From NCBI GenBank assembly GCA_947378845.1, contig CANCLQ010000008.1, positions 1-43,551 of the forward strand: DNA of 43,551 bases, read 5' to 3'. This DNA comes from Opitutia bacterium (GTDB lineage: Bacteria; Verrucomicrobiota; Verrucomicrobiia; Opitutales; UBA953). Position 1 is the stretch's first letter. Every line of letters begins with the position of its first letter. The notes beneath the pieces were generated by a model. It made no database searches and had not been told where the DNA came from. It saw only the letters and a program-made list of their open reading frames with translations. Below, in pieces: positions 17,195 through 24,622 of this stretch. The position numbers were made by a program, and so were the translations under genes.

Positions 17195-17935
17195 ATGTCC
17201 GGTCATAGTAAATGGCACACGACGAAGCGGCATAAAGCCGTGATTGATGCAAAGCGCGGAAAGATTTTTTCCGTTCTCGCAAAAGAAATTACTTTAGCGG
17301 CTCGTTCGGGCGGCGGTAGTCCCGAGTCGAACGCACGTCTTCGCACGTTGATGGACAAGGCTCGCGCGGCCAATATGCCGTCCGATAATATTAAGCGTGC
17401 CGTGCAGAAGGGCACAGGTGAAATTCCTGGCGTAGTATACGAAGAAATTTCTTACGAAGGTTATGCTCCCGGCGGCGTCGGCTTAATCGTTGAAGTCACG
17501 ACCGATAATAAGAACCGTGCGGCAGCTGAGGTGCGCCAGGCCTTTAATGATAACGGCGGCAATATGGCGCAGACAGGCGCGGTCTCACATAGCTTTCAGC
17601 GTAAAGGACAATTCCTGATTGGCTCGACGCAAATCAGCGAAGACAAACTCATGGAACTCGTACTTGAGGCGGGTGCCGACGATATCGTGAACAATGGCGA
17701 TCACTTCGAGGTGCTCTGTCCTGTTTCATCTTATGATTCCTTGGCGAAGGCTTTGCAGGAAAAAGGCCTGAAGCCCGAATCGAGTGAAATTGCCTATGTT
17801 ACGAGTATTCCTGTTCCGGTCTCTGACGCGGAAACTGCCAAGAAAGTTTTAGAACTGATTGAGGCCCTTGAAGCACTCGACGATGTGAAGGCCGTGCATG
17901 GTAATCACGAGATTGACGGCAAATTAATGGGTTAA
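17195..17935 (+). CDS. YebC/PmpR/TACO1 family protein
   Basis: The 246-residue protein opens MSGHSKWHTTKRHK, the invariant start of this family, and carries the three-domain pattern including NMPSDNIKRAVQKGTG and the YEGYAPGGVGLIVEVTTDN block. YebC-type proteins bind ribosomes or DNA; recent work links them to translation of difficult stretches such as polyproline, and older work to transcriptional regulation. I see nothing to choose between the roles here. It follows yidC by nine bases and is likely co-transcribed. Its ATG has no SD (CTTCTTCC precedes it). Confidence 0.93.
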   Translation: MSGHSKWHTTKRHKAVIDAKRGKIFSVLAKEITLAARSGGGSPESNARLRTLMDKARAANMPSDNIKRAVQKGTGEIPGVVYEEISYEGYAPGGVGLIVEVTTDNKNRAAAEVRQAFNDNGGNMAQTGAVSHSFQRKGQFLIGSTQISEDKLMELVLEAGADDIVNNGDHFEVLCPVSSYDSLAKALQEKGLKPESSEIAYVTSIPVPVSDAETAKKVLELIEALEALDDVKAVHGNHEIDGKLMG

Positions 17936-17972
17936 TTGACGGCGGGTCGATGGGTTCAGGGAAACGCTTTGC

Positions 17973-18497
17973 ATGCGTTCGCATTTGCGTTACCACAGGG
18001 GCGTGTCCGAAGTCCCTCCAAATTATAATCGCGAAATCTCGACCGTGCGCACTGCGGCACGCGCAATCATTATTCGCGACGAAAAACTTTTAGCCATTCG
18101 TATTCGAACAGAGCAGGGCGAATTTTTGGTCTTACCTGGAGGCGGACAAAATCACGGCGAAAATTTACATCAAACTGTGACGCGTGAAGTCATGGAAGAG
18201 TTGGGGTTAAATGTAGTCGTCCGGCACGCTGCTTATATTCGCGAGTACGTTGGCAAGAATCACGCGATGCATCGTATCCATGGACACTTCCACCAGGTGG
18301 AAATCGTGTTTCATTGCGAGTGCTCAGACTTCTCTCCGATCGGCGAGGGCAAGGAAAAGGATCGCCGTCAGGTTGGCTTCGTTTGGTTGCCACTCGATAA
18401 ATTGGCGGATTACCCGCTTTCGCCACCAGGATTGAGTGAGGTCATTCGGACTTCGCGTAATGGCGGTGCAGCGCGATATTTAGGCGATGTTCATTGA
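17973..18497 (+). CDS. Nudix hydrolase
   Basis: The 174-residue protein has the Nudix box: GGQNHGENLHQTVTREVMEELGL matches Gx5Ex7REUxEExGU (given here in pieces: GGQNHGE, then REVMEELGL). It should cleave a nucleoside diphosphate linked to another group; the substrate is not readable. The start is uncertain: the ATG at 17973 adds a basic segment, while a GTG at 18003 begins at VSEVPPN, closer to a normal Nudix N-terminus. It lies 37 bases after the YebC-type gene and 48 bases before tRNA-Val. Confidence 0.83.
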   Translation: MRSHLRYHRGVSEVPPNYNREISTVRTAARAIIIRDEKLLAIRIRTEQGEFLVLPGGGQNHGENLHQTVTREVMEELGLNVVVRHAAYIREYVGKNHAMHRIHGHFHQVEIVFHCECSDFSPIGEGKEKDRRQVGFVWLPLDKLADYPLSPPGLSEVIRTSRNGGAARYLGDVH

Positions 18498-18545
18498 AGG
18501 CTTGCCAGCCTGCGATGGGCTTGTTTCTCTGCGCTTTCGATTTTC

Positions 18546-18622
18546 GGGGGTATAGCTCAGTTGGTTAGAGCGCCTGATTGACATTCAGGAGGTCGATGGT
18601 TCAAGTCCATCTACTCCCACCA
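18546..18622 (+). tRNA. tRNA-Val (anticodon GAC), CCA encoded
   Basis: The acceptor arms GGGGGTA and TACTCCC pair with one G-T. The anticodon arm CCTGA-TTGACAT-TCAGG gives anticodon GAC for Val, and the T arm contains GGTTCAAGTCC. Discriminator A (18619) is followed by an encoded CCA. A TTGCCA lies 44 bases upstream of the mature 5' end. Confidence 0.96.
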
Positions 18623-18626
18623 CTTC

Positions 18627-18666
18627 GAAGCCCCGACTGAGTATTCCTCGGCCGGGGTTCATTTTT
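18627..18666 (+). terminator. Intrinsic terminator of tRNA-Val
   Basis: The arms starting GAAGCCCCG (18627) and ending CGGGGTTC (18660) form a stem of about 13 pairs with one bulge and one mismatch. They are followed by ATTTTTG. It separates tRNA-Val from enolase. Confidence 0.8.
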
Positions 18667-18751
18667 GGGCATAATTATTGCTGTAAATTTACCTTTTTTC
18701 TCGCCCAGCTATGCCCTTTATCCCTACCCCTATGGGCATACTTTTATTATT

Positions 18752-20083
18752 ATGAGCAGCACCGATATCGTTAATATTAAAGCCCGCGAAATCTTAGACT
18801 CTCGCGGAAATCCTACCATCGAAGTCGACGTCCGTTTGGCTTGTGGTGCGTTAGGTCGCGCCGCCGTACCTTCGGGTGCTTCGACTGGCACTTACGAGGC
18901 CCACGAATTACGTGACAGCGATGTGAGCGCCAAAGAATTTGCGAAGGGCGTCGACCCTAAGAAGCGTTACAATGGCAAAGGCGTTTTGAAGGCCGTCGCC
19001 AATGTGAACGAAGAAATCGCTCCGATGCTCAATGGCGTCGACGCGCAAGACCAAGTCGGCATCGACAAGGCGATGATTGAATTAGACGGCACTAAGAATA
19101 AGAAGAAGTTAGGCGCGAATGCGATCCTTGGCGTTTCGATGGCCGTCGCTCGTGCTTCCGCTGAAGCCATTGGTCAGCCTCTCTACCGCTACATCGGTGG
19201 ACCAAACGCCAAGGTGCTCCCAATTCCTTTAATGAATATCATGAACGGAGGCGCACACTCCGACGCCCCGGTTGATATCCAAGAATTCATGGTAGTACCA
19301 AAGGGCGCGAAATCTTTTAGCGAAGCGCTGCGCATGGGTACGGAAATTTTCCACGCCTTAAAGAAGGTGCTCAAGGCTCAAGGTCTTTCGACCTCAGTTG
19401 GTGACGAAGGTGGTTTCGCTCCTAAGGTCGCTTCGAATGAAGCAGCATTAGAGGCTATTGCCGCTGCCGTTAAAGCCGCTGGCTACAAGCTCGGCTCCGA
19501 AGTCTTCCTCGCGCTCGACGTAGCTGCTTCTGAGTTCTTCGACGAGAAGTCGGGCAAGTACACTTTCCATAAGTCCGATAAATCTCAGCGCAACTCGGAG
19601 CAAATGATTAAGTTCTATCAAGACCTCCAAAAGCGTTACCCAATCGTTTCGATTGAAGATGGTTTCTCGGAAGCGGATTGGACCGGCTGGAAGAAGGCCA
19701 CCGACGCGATGGGCGCAGACACTCAATTAGTCGGTGATGATTTGTTCGTTACTAACACCGAGTTCCTTTCTCGCGGTATTAAGACTAAGACTGCAAATTC
19801 GATTCTCGTGAAAGTGAACCAAATCGGTTCGCTCACCGAAACCTTTGACGCGGTTGCGATGGCGCAACGCGCGGGTTACTCGGCGATCATCTCGCACCGC
19901 TCGGGTGAGACCGAAGACTCGACGATTGCAGACATCGCCGTCGGCTTGAATGCAGGTCAGATCAAGACCGGCTCGCTTTGCCGTTCGGATCGCGTCGCTA
20001 AGTACAATCAACTCCTCCGCATTGAAGAAGAGTTAGGTTCACACGCTATTTACGCTGGTACGACCTGTACTTGGGGCGAGTAA
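18752..20083 (+). CDS. eno: Enolase (phosphopyruvate hydratase)
   Basis: Enolase interconverts 2-phosphoglycerate and phosphoenolpyruvate in glycolysis and gluconeogenesis. The 443-residue protein has IKAREILDSRGNPTIEVDV at the N-terminus, the catalytic-loop segment PSGASTG, LGANAILGVSMA, SVGDEGGFAP and the signature region ILVKVNQIGSLTET followed by SHRSGETED. It is slightly longer than the usual 420-430 residues because of small insertions such as the KKRYNGKGV region. The ATG at 18752 is chosen because the family N-terminus starts there; an in-frame start at 18665 would lie in the tRNA-Val terminator. No SD is present. A strong terminator follows the stop. Confidence 0.96.
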   Translation: MSSTDIVNIKAREILDSRGNPTIEVDVRLACGALGRAAVPSGASTGTYEAHELRDSDVSAKEFAKGVDPKKRYNGKGVLKAVANVNEEIAPMLNGVDAQDQVGIDKAMIELDGTKNKKKLGANAILGVSMAVARASAEAIGQPLYRYIGGPNAKVLPIPLMNIMNGGAHSDAPVDIQEFMVVPKGAKSFSEALRMGTEIFHALKKVLKAQGLSTSVGDEGGFAPKVASNEAALEAIAAAVKAAGYKLGSEVFLALDVAASEFFDEKSGKYTFHKSDKSQRNSEQMIKFYQDLQKRYPIVSIEDGFSEADWTGWKKATDAMGADTQLVGDDLFVTNTEFLSRGIKTKTANSILVKVNQIGSLTETFDAVAMAQRAGYSAIISHRSGETEDSTIADIAVGLNAGQIKTGSLCRSDRVAKYNQLLRIEEELGSHAIYAGTTCTWGE

Positions 20084-20103
20084 TTCTCACTGAGAGAGAA
20101 AAG

Positions 20104-20145
20104 AACGAAGGCCGTCTCGCGAGAGTCGGCCTTCTTCGTTTTTAC
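20104..20145 (+). terminator. Bidirectional terminator between enolase and the Kelch gene
   Basis: GAAGGCCG (20107-20114) pairs with CGGCCTTC (20127-20134), with an inner TCTC-GCG-AGAG helix. TTCGTTTTT follows on the plus strand and GTTCTTTTCTCTC on the minus strand. It can therefore serve enolase and the convergent Kelch gene, whose stop is at 20142-20144. Confidence 0.85.
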
Positions 20146-21110
20146 TCGGTGCGTCCGAGCCAGCCTTCAGGGGAACGTCCGCTGGGGCGCGTCTCGCCGT
20201 TCACGAAGGCGATACCCTTATTCCACTTCGTACAGCCTGTTGCAATTAAAGCTGCAGGGGCTTGGCCTTTTTCCGCCCACGTATCGAGGGATTTATCGTA
20301 GGCTAAAATTTTATCTGAAAAGCCCGGGTGCTTCGCGGCCGCGATTTTTCCAGATAACTTACCGTTGTCTCCACCGAGTAATAAAATTTCGTTTTCAATA
20401 ACTGGGCAGGGCGAGGGACACGCAGCCAGAGGGTGAGGCAGGGGGGCCAGACGACGCCAATCTTTACCGAGCGTAAAGGCGTGGCAGTCTTGCAAATATT
20501 CGCGCTCAGGGACTTTGGCTCCTGAGGCGAGCGTGACGCCACCAAAGAGATAGAATGTATCTTTAGTTCCGGCGGCTTGGGCAAGCATGCGACCTGATCC
20601 TGACCACAATGGTAATTCTTTCCAGCCCCCCGTGAGATTAGCTAAGTCGATCGCATATGCGACAGACGATGCAGCGGTGGCGTCAGGTTTCTCGGTGCCA
20701 CCAGCGATGATTACTTTGCTGCCCACCAACGCACCAGCAGCATAGGCCAGCGGACGTGGAAGGAAGGGAAAAGGTTTGGTAACTAATTTTTCGTCTTCGA
20801 TGGAGAGGACGTAACAATCTTGAAAATGTCTTTCGGCGTTTGCTCCGCCGACCATGAGTAATCCTTGGCGAATAGAAACTCCGACTCCGTATCCAATCGC
20901 CCGCGGAAGTTTGCCGATGGGATTCCATTTTTTATTACGTGGCCCAAGAGTGTACACGGCATCGTGCCAGACTTTGGCGCCACCTTCCCATGCCGGCTTT
21001 TCTGGAAAGTTCGATCCACCAGCCATAATGAGCGTGTCTTCAAACGTACCAAGAAACGATCCGCCAACTCCAGGGGCATTGGGGGTTTCGGGGATACGCG
21101 ACCATCGCAT
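20142..21110 (-). CDS. Kelch-repeat protein of the NanM/mutarotase-like group
   Basis: This encodes 322 residues, with at least five Kelch blades recognisable by their GG motifs: IMAGGSNFPE, LMVGGANAER, IIAGGTEKPD, YLFGGVTLAS and LLLGGDNGKL. The segment GGSNFPEKPAWEGGAKVWHD closely follows the pattern seen in N-acetylneuraminate mutarotase (NanM) and its cyclically permuted relatives, which interconvert sialic-acid anomers in the periplasm. Here no signal peptide is visible at the ATG at 21108-21110, so either the protein is cytoplasmic or the true start differs. No sialic-acid genes are nearby, so the substrate is open. It is convergent with enolase and divergent from tRNA-Asn. Confidence 0.8.
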   Translation of the reverse strand: MRWSRIPETPNAPGVGGSFLGTFEDTLIMAGGSNFPEKPAWEGGAKVWHDAVYTLGPRNKKWNPIGKLPRAIGYGVGVSIRQGLLMVGGANAERHFQDCYVLSIEDEKLVTKPFPFLPRPLAYAAGALVGSKVIIAGGTEKPDATAASSVAYAIDLANLTGGWKELPLWSGSGRMLAQAAGTKDTFYLFGGVTLASGAKVPEREYLQDCHAFTLGKDWRRLAPLPHPLAACPSPCPVIENEILLLGGDNGKLSGKIAAAKHPGFSDKILAYDKSLDTWAEKGQAPAALIATGCTKWNKGIAFVNGETRPSGRSPEGWLGRTE

Positions 21111-21276
21111 TTACATAAAGAACTCGGACAATTGCCGACTGTCCAGAGATTAGGACGGCCGAGAGGCATCCATTGCATATTTTTGATAAAAATCTTCGGC
21201 TTGGCAGGGTGTTCCGTTGATGGGATTTGTTTGACACCTTTGCCCCGACCTTGCCTTGATTAGAGTCCTTTCGCAC

Positions 21277-21351
<75 letters not shown>

Positions 21352-21365
21352 GAAAGGGCTTTGTT

Positions 21366-21411
21366 CGCCTCCAGAAGCGGGGGCAGAACCTTCTCCTTGA
21401 CCATCGAGGCG
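21366..21411 (+). promoter_or_regulatory. Hairpin leader between tRNA-Asn and the small basic gene
   Basis: CGCCTC (21366-21371) pairs with GAGGCG (21406-21411). Inside it AGAAG (21373-21377) pairs with CTTCT (21390-21394). The outer arm ends just before an SD-like AGGTGAGG (21414-21421). It could be a processing signal behind the tRNA or a translational control element; the sequence does not decide. Confidence 0.35.
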
Positions 21412-21434
21412 GTTAGGTGAGGATGGGCGGTACT

Positions 21435-21554
21435 ATGGGTCAGCAATCCAATAAAGTTATCAAGCGTCGTCGTCTTCGTGCTTATAATCAGCGCAAGAAA
21501 GAGCGCATCAAGCTCGCCCGTATTGCGGCGAGCAAGAAGAAGTCCAAGAAGTGA
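21435..21554 (+). CDS. Short, very basic protein (39 residues), unknown
   Basis: The frame runs from ATG 21435 to TGA 21552-21554. It encodes 39 residues beginning MGQQSNKVIKRRRLRAY and ending KKKSKK, with 17 Lys or Arg residues. An in-frame ATG at 21423 sits directly after AGGTGAGG and would add four residues (MGGT); for the ATG at 21435 that SD-like sequence is about 13 bases away. I associate short basic proteins with an MGQxxNK start with Verrucomicrobiota genomes, from memory and unchecked. The composition resembles small ribosomal proteins such as THX or bL34, suggesting an RNA- or ribosome-bound role, but that is inference. Its stop overlaps the GTG start of the following lipoprotein gene (GTGA). 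Confidence 0.75.
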   Translation: MGQQSNKVIKRRRLRAYNQRKKERIKLARIAASKKKSKK

Positions 21555-22066
21555 GCCTGCGGGTCGGCATAACTTGGCAGCTGGCGGGCCTCGCGGTCTT
21601 GCTGTTAGCTGGTTGTGATTCCCCTCCGCCTTCAGTCGTCGAGCGTCCCGGGATATCCTACATCCATCCTCTGCGTCGCAGTGTTGATGATGTGGCACGT
21701 GCCTCGGAAGCATTTTACGCCAAAGAAAGTCACGGACAGGATATTGTTTTCCGGACTACGGAAAACGAACGCGCGGGTTATTATTTTTATTCTAAGTTAC
21801 GTTTCAGCCCGCCCGTGGATTCGCGCTTAGTGCTCGAAGTTGTCCGCACTGAAGGCGAGGCACCCGAGCGATACGATTTCTCCTTGGCGATGCGCCCTAA
21901 GTTTCCCATGGGTGAATACGTCATCGGTTTGACGGGCAAGGAAGCAGGCGAAGGTAAGTGGGTCCCGATTGCCTGGCGATTGTCGGTGTTGGATGCCAAA
22001 GGAAAAATTTTAGCTTCTGAGCACAGTTTCTTGTGGGGAACACGCTCGGAATTAGGAGCTCGCTGA
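21551..22066 (+). CDS. Predicted lipoprotein, unknown function
   Basis: This encodes 171 residues from a GTG at 21551 that overlaps the previous stop codon by four bases. The N-terminus has a lipobox, LAVLLLAGC, with Cys as the likely lipid-modified residue near position 22. The mature part is acidic and beta-rich, with segments such as AGYYFYSKLRFSPPVDSRLVLEVV and PKFPMGEYVIGLTGK that suggest an immunoglobulin-like or outer-envelope domain. I recognise no family. The overlap suggests translational coupling to the small basic gene. The next gene, a DNA glycosylase, starts four bases after its stop. Confidence 0.75.
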   Translation: MSLRVGITWQLAGLAVLLLAGCDSPPPSVVERPGISYIHPLRRSVDDVARASEAFYAKESHGQDIVFRTTENERAGYYFYSKLRFSPPVDSRLVLEVVRTEGEAPERYDFSLAMRPKFPMGEYVIGLTGKEAGEGKWVPIAWRLSVLDAKGKILASEHSFLWGTRSELGAR

Positions 22067-22070
22067 GCGA

Positions 22071-23012
22071 ATGTCCGCGATGGCCTGGACGGAGTGGCAA
22101 CACTTGCCCTTGGCCCAAGAAATCACCGCTGAGCTGGTTAAAGAGCAATTAGATGGCGGCCAGTCTTTTCGTTGGCAGGGAATGCCTGGTAATGTCTGGC
22201 GTGGAATTTTAGGCGACCGCCTGATTGATGTCCGTCCAGCGCACGGTGGCATTGATTGGCGAGGTCTGCATGGGCAGCGTGAAATGGAGTCGGCGTTAAA
22301 AAAATATTTCGATGCGGATGGTCGACAGGCTTTGATCGTGGATCGATTGCCGTGGCGTTCGGATAAGGTTTTGGAGAGGGCTATCAAAAACTTTTCGGGA
22401 TTAAGAATTCTTCGTCACGATCCACACGAAACATTAATCGGGTTTTTGTGCAGTTCGAATAAACGTATTATCCAGATTAAAGTCATGGTGGCGGCGCTGG
22501 CTCGCACAATGGGCGAAAAAATTACCGATGAGCATTATGCGTTGCCTACATGGAGTCGATTGTCGCGCGCTACCGATGCAGAATTAAAAGCCTGCGCATT
22601 GGGCTACCGTGCGGCCTTTATCCGCGGTACGGCAAAGAAATTGGAATCTCGTCCGCGTTGGGCCGATGAAATGCAAAAACTTTCGACCGCAGATTTGTTG
22701 ATCGAACTGCAGACGCTTCCAGGGGTGGGTCCGAAGGTTGCCGCCTGCGTTGCATTATTTGGCTTCGGTCGGTTAGAAAGTTTCCCAGTAGATACGTGGG
22801 TGGTGCAGGCTCTGGCTAGTGCGTATGAGTTAAAGGGATGGAAGCCCGATAAACTTGCTGAGTTTGGACGCACTCATTTTGGAGACGCAGCTGGCTTGGC
22901 ACAGCAGTACCTTTTTGCCTCAGCGCGTGCAGGCTTATTGGTCGTTCCTGAAAGCGTGGCTAGTTCGACAGCTAAGCGGAAGCCGAAGAAAAGCCCCAAA
23001 TCTCGGAAATAA
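22071..23012 (+). CDS. 8-oxoguanine DNA glycosylase/AP lyase, Ogg1 type
   Basis: This base-excision repair enzyme should remove 8-oxoguanine opposite cytosine and nick the strand by beta-elimination. The 313-residue protein has the Ogg1 N-terminal domain (GGQSFRWQ), the FLCSSNKRI segment and the helix-hairpin-helix motif LPGVGPKVAACVALFGFGR with Lys222. The catalytic Asp241 is in FPVDTWV. The Lys-Asp spacing of 19 equals that of human OGG1 (Lys249/Asp268). Ogg1-type enzymes are common in eukaryotes and patchy in bacteria, where MutM is usual. The last 41 bases overlap the 3' end of the minus-strand ATPase gene. The ATG at 22071 or the one at 22080 could be the start. Confidence 0.9.
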   Translation: MSAMAWTEWQHLPLAQEITAELVKEQLDGGQSFRWQGMPGNVWRGILGDRLIDVRPAHGGIDWRGLHGQREMESALKKYFDADGRQALIVDRLPWRSDKVLERAIKNFSGLRILRHDPHETLIGFLCSSNKRIIQIKVMVAALARTMGEKITDEHYALPTWSRLSRATDAELKACALGYRAAFIRGTAKKLESRPRWADEMQKLSTADLLIELQTLPGVGPKVAACVALFGFGRLESFPVDTWVVQALASAYELKGWKPDKLAEFGRTHFGDAAGLAQQYLFASARAGLLVVPESVASSTAKRKPKKSPKSRK

Positions 23013-23679
23013 TTTTCGGACTGAGTATTTCTTTTGCCGATCCGTCAGCCATCACCGTTCCGCTTTTAAGTAGAATCACGCGCTGACATTTTTGGGCGAA
23101 AGCTAAATCGTGTGTTGCGATGAGTGCGGCGGCTCCTTGCTGAGTTAGCTCACGGATCACATCCGAAAAAACTTCCGCTCGGCAGATATCAAGCGATGCG
23201 GCTGGCTCGTCGAATAAAAACACCCTCCCTTTTGGGTTACTCGCTGTGCTAAGACTGAGGCAAAGGTGGACGGCTTTGCGTTCGCCACCAGAGAGCTCAG
23301 AGAGTTTTTTATCAATCTTACTTGTTAGTGAAAAGCGCTGGATCCAGTGAAAATATAATTCAGTATTAGGTGAAAGATCCGAAAACTCTTTTACGGTATA
23401 ATCCCAAGTGGATTGCGGTGACTGTGGTGCGTAAGCAAAAAAAGCTGACAGTTTTTTTGGTGAAAGATTACGTGGATTATGCCCGCATAAAATTATTTCT
23501 CCTGTAGCTTCAGGGAAGAGGCCCATAAAGCATTTCAATAGAGTGGTTTTGCCCGCGCCGTTCGCTCCAGCGAGTGCGACGCATTCGCCAGCGTTGATGT
23601 TCAGGTTGACGTCGCTCAACACGCCTTGATTGCCGCGTTGAAGAGATAAGCCCGCAGAATGGAGAAGGCGCTTAGTCAT
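22972..23679 (-). CDS. ABC transporter ATPase, FecE/BtuD type
   Basis: The 235-residue protein from the ATG at 23677-23679 has Walker A GANGAGKTT, the signature LSGGERKAV, Walker B VFLFDEPAASLD and the switch histidine in IATHDLAFA. This layout fits the ATPases of siderophore, haem and cobalamin importers. An in-frame ATG at 23718 adds 13 residues that overlap the permease, so the shorter form is preferred. The gene starts inside the permease gene (eight shared bases), showing translational coupling. Its end overlaps the glycosylase gene. No substrate-binding protein is encoded nearby, so the substrate is unknown. Confidence 0.88.
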   Translation of the reverse strand: MTKRLLHSAGLSLQRGNQGVLSDVNLNINAGECVALAGANGAGKTTLLKCFMGLFPEATGEIILCGHNPRNLSPKKLSAFFAYAPQSPQSTWDYTVKEFSDLSPNTELYFHWIQRFSLTSKIDKKLSELSGGERKAVHLCLSLSTASNPKGRVFLFDEPAASLDICRAEVFSDVIRELTQQGAAALIATHDLAFAQKCQRVILLKSGTVMADGSAKEILSPKIISEIWGFSSASA

Positions 23680-24622
23680 TTTGGCGAGAGGCGATCCACA
23701 CGAAGACAGGGGCGCCAAGAAGGGCCGTCATAGCGGCAGCCGAGAGGGGTGCCTGTGGCCAAAGCGAGCGTCCGGCGGTGTCAGCCAGTAAGAGTAGGCC
23801 AGCGCCGAGTAAGCCGGACAGAGGCAGGACGAGGGCGTGGCGTGGTCCAGCAATGGCACGAGCGAAATGGGGTGCGAGAAGGCCGATAAAGGCGACTTGT
23901 CCAACAAGGCAAGTAGCTGCGGCGGCAGCTAGTGCGGTGAAGAGCACGCACGTTCTCCGCGTCACTGCGACATTCACACCTAGACTCTGCGCCATTTCCT
24001 CGCCTAGTGATAGTCTGTCCAGTGCGAGAAATTGGGTAAGCAAGAATAGGGAGGCGACTCCGCAAAGAATAGTGGGAATGAAAATTAATTCTAATGTAGC
24101 TAGGCCGAGCCAATCACCTGTCATGCCGCTGATAAGAATATCGCGCGACGCACTGAAACGCGTTGCGATGATAAGTGTTCCCGCGGCGGTGAAAGCGTTT
24201 AGTCCGAGGCCAGTAAGAATGAGACGCGTGGTAGATTTTTTTCCATTAAGTGCAACCAGTAGGATAGACGTCAGCATCGCGCCTGTGAAAGCGCTGGCAG
24301 GAATCGACCATGCGTGTTCCCAGACCCAGCTATCATTAATCGCGAGTAGTGTAGCGATACCTAGTAACGCGCCACCGAAGACGCCCGTGAGCCCAGGATC
24401 GGCGAGCGGATTTCGGAAAAGCCCTTGTTGAGTGGCGCCGCCGATTCCCAGTGCGAGACCCGCAGTGAGTGCAGCGAGTGTGCGCGGAAAGCGAAGCCAA
24501 ATGAGTTCGTAGTTAGCACCCCATCCATTCCCAGCTTGACCAATCGACACGGAGAGAAAGGCGAGTCCAATGACACACAGAAAAATAATCCCTAGGAATT
24601 TTAATATGCGGGCCGGAATCAT
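23672..24622 (-). CDS. FecCD/BtuC-type ABC transporter permease
   Basis: The 316-residue membrane protein has about nine or ten spans. It carries the family landmarks WLRFPRTLAALTAGLALGIGGATQQ (here split: LRFPRTLAAL, then AGLALGIGGATQQG), NPLADPGLTGVFGGALLG and the late GLLAPHFARAIAGPRH loop that contacts the ATPase. These importers take up iron-siderophores, haem or vitamin B12. The ATG (24620-24622) overlaps the stop of the AsmA-like gene by one base (TAATG), so the three genes AsmA-like, permease and ATPase form one coupled operon. I see no cobalamin riboswitch or Fur-like box upstream. Confidence 0.88.
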   Translation of the reverse strand: MIPARILKFLGIIFLCVIGLAFLSVSIGQAGNGWGANYELIWLRFPRTLAALTAGLALGIGGATQQGLFRNPLADPGLTGVFGGALLGIATLLAINDSWVWEHAWSIPASAFTGAMLTSILLVALNGKKSTTRLILTGLGLNAFTAAGTLIIATRFSASRDILISGMTGDWLGLATLELIFIPTILCGVASLFLLTQFLALDRLSLGEEMAQSLGVNVAVTRRTCVLFTALAAAAATCLVGQVAFIGLLAPHFARAIAGPRHALVLPLSGLLGAGLLLLADTAGRSLWPQAPLSAAAMTALLGAPVFVWIASRQND

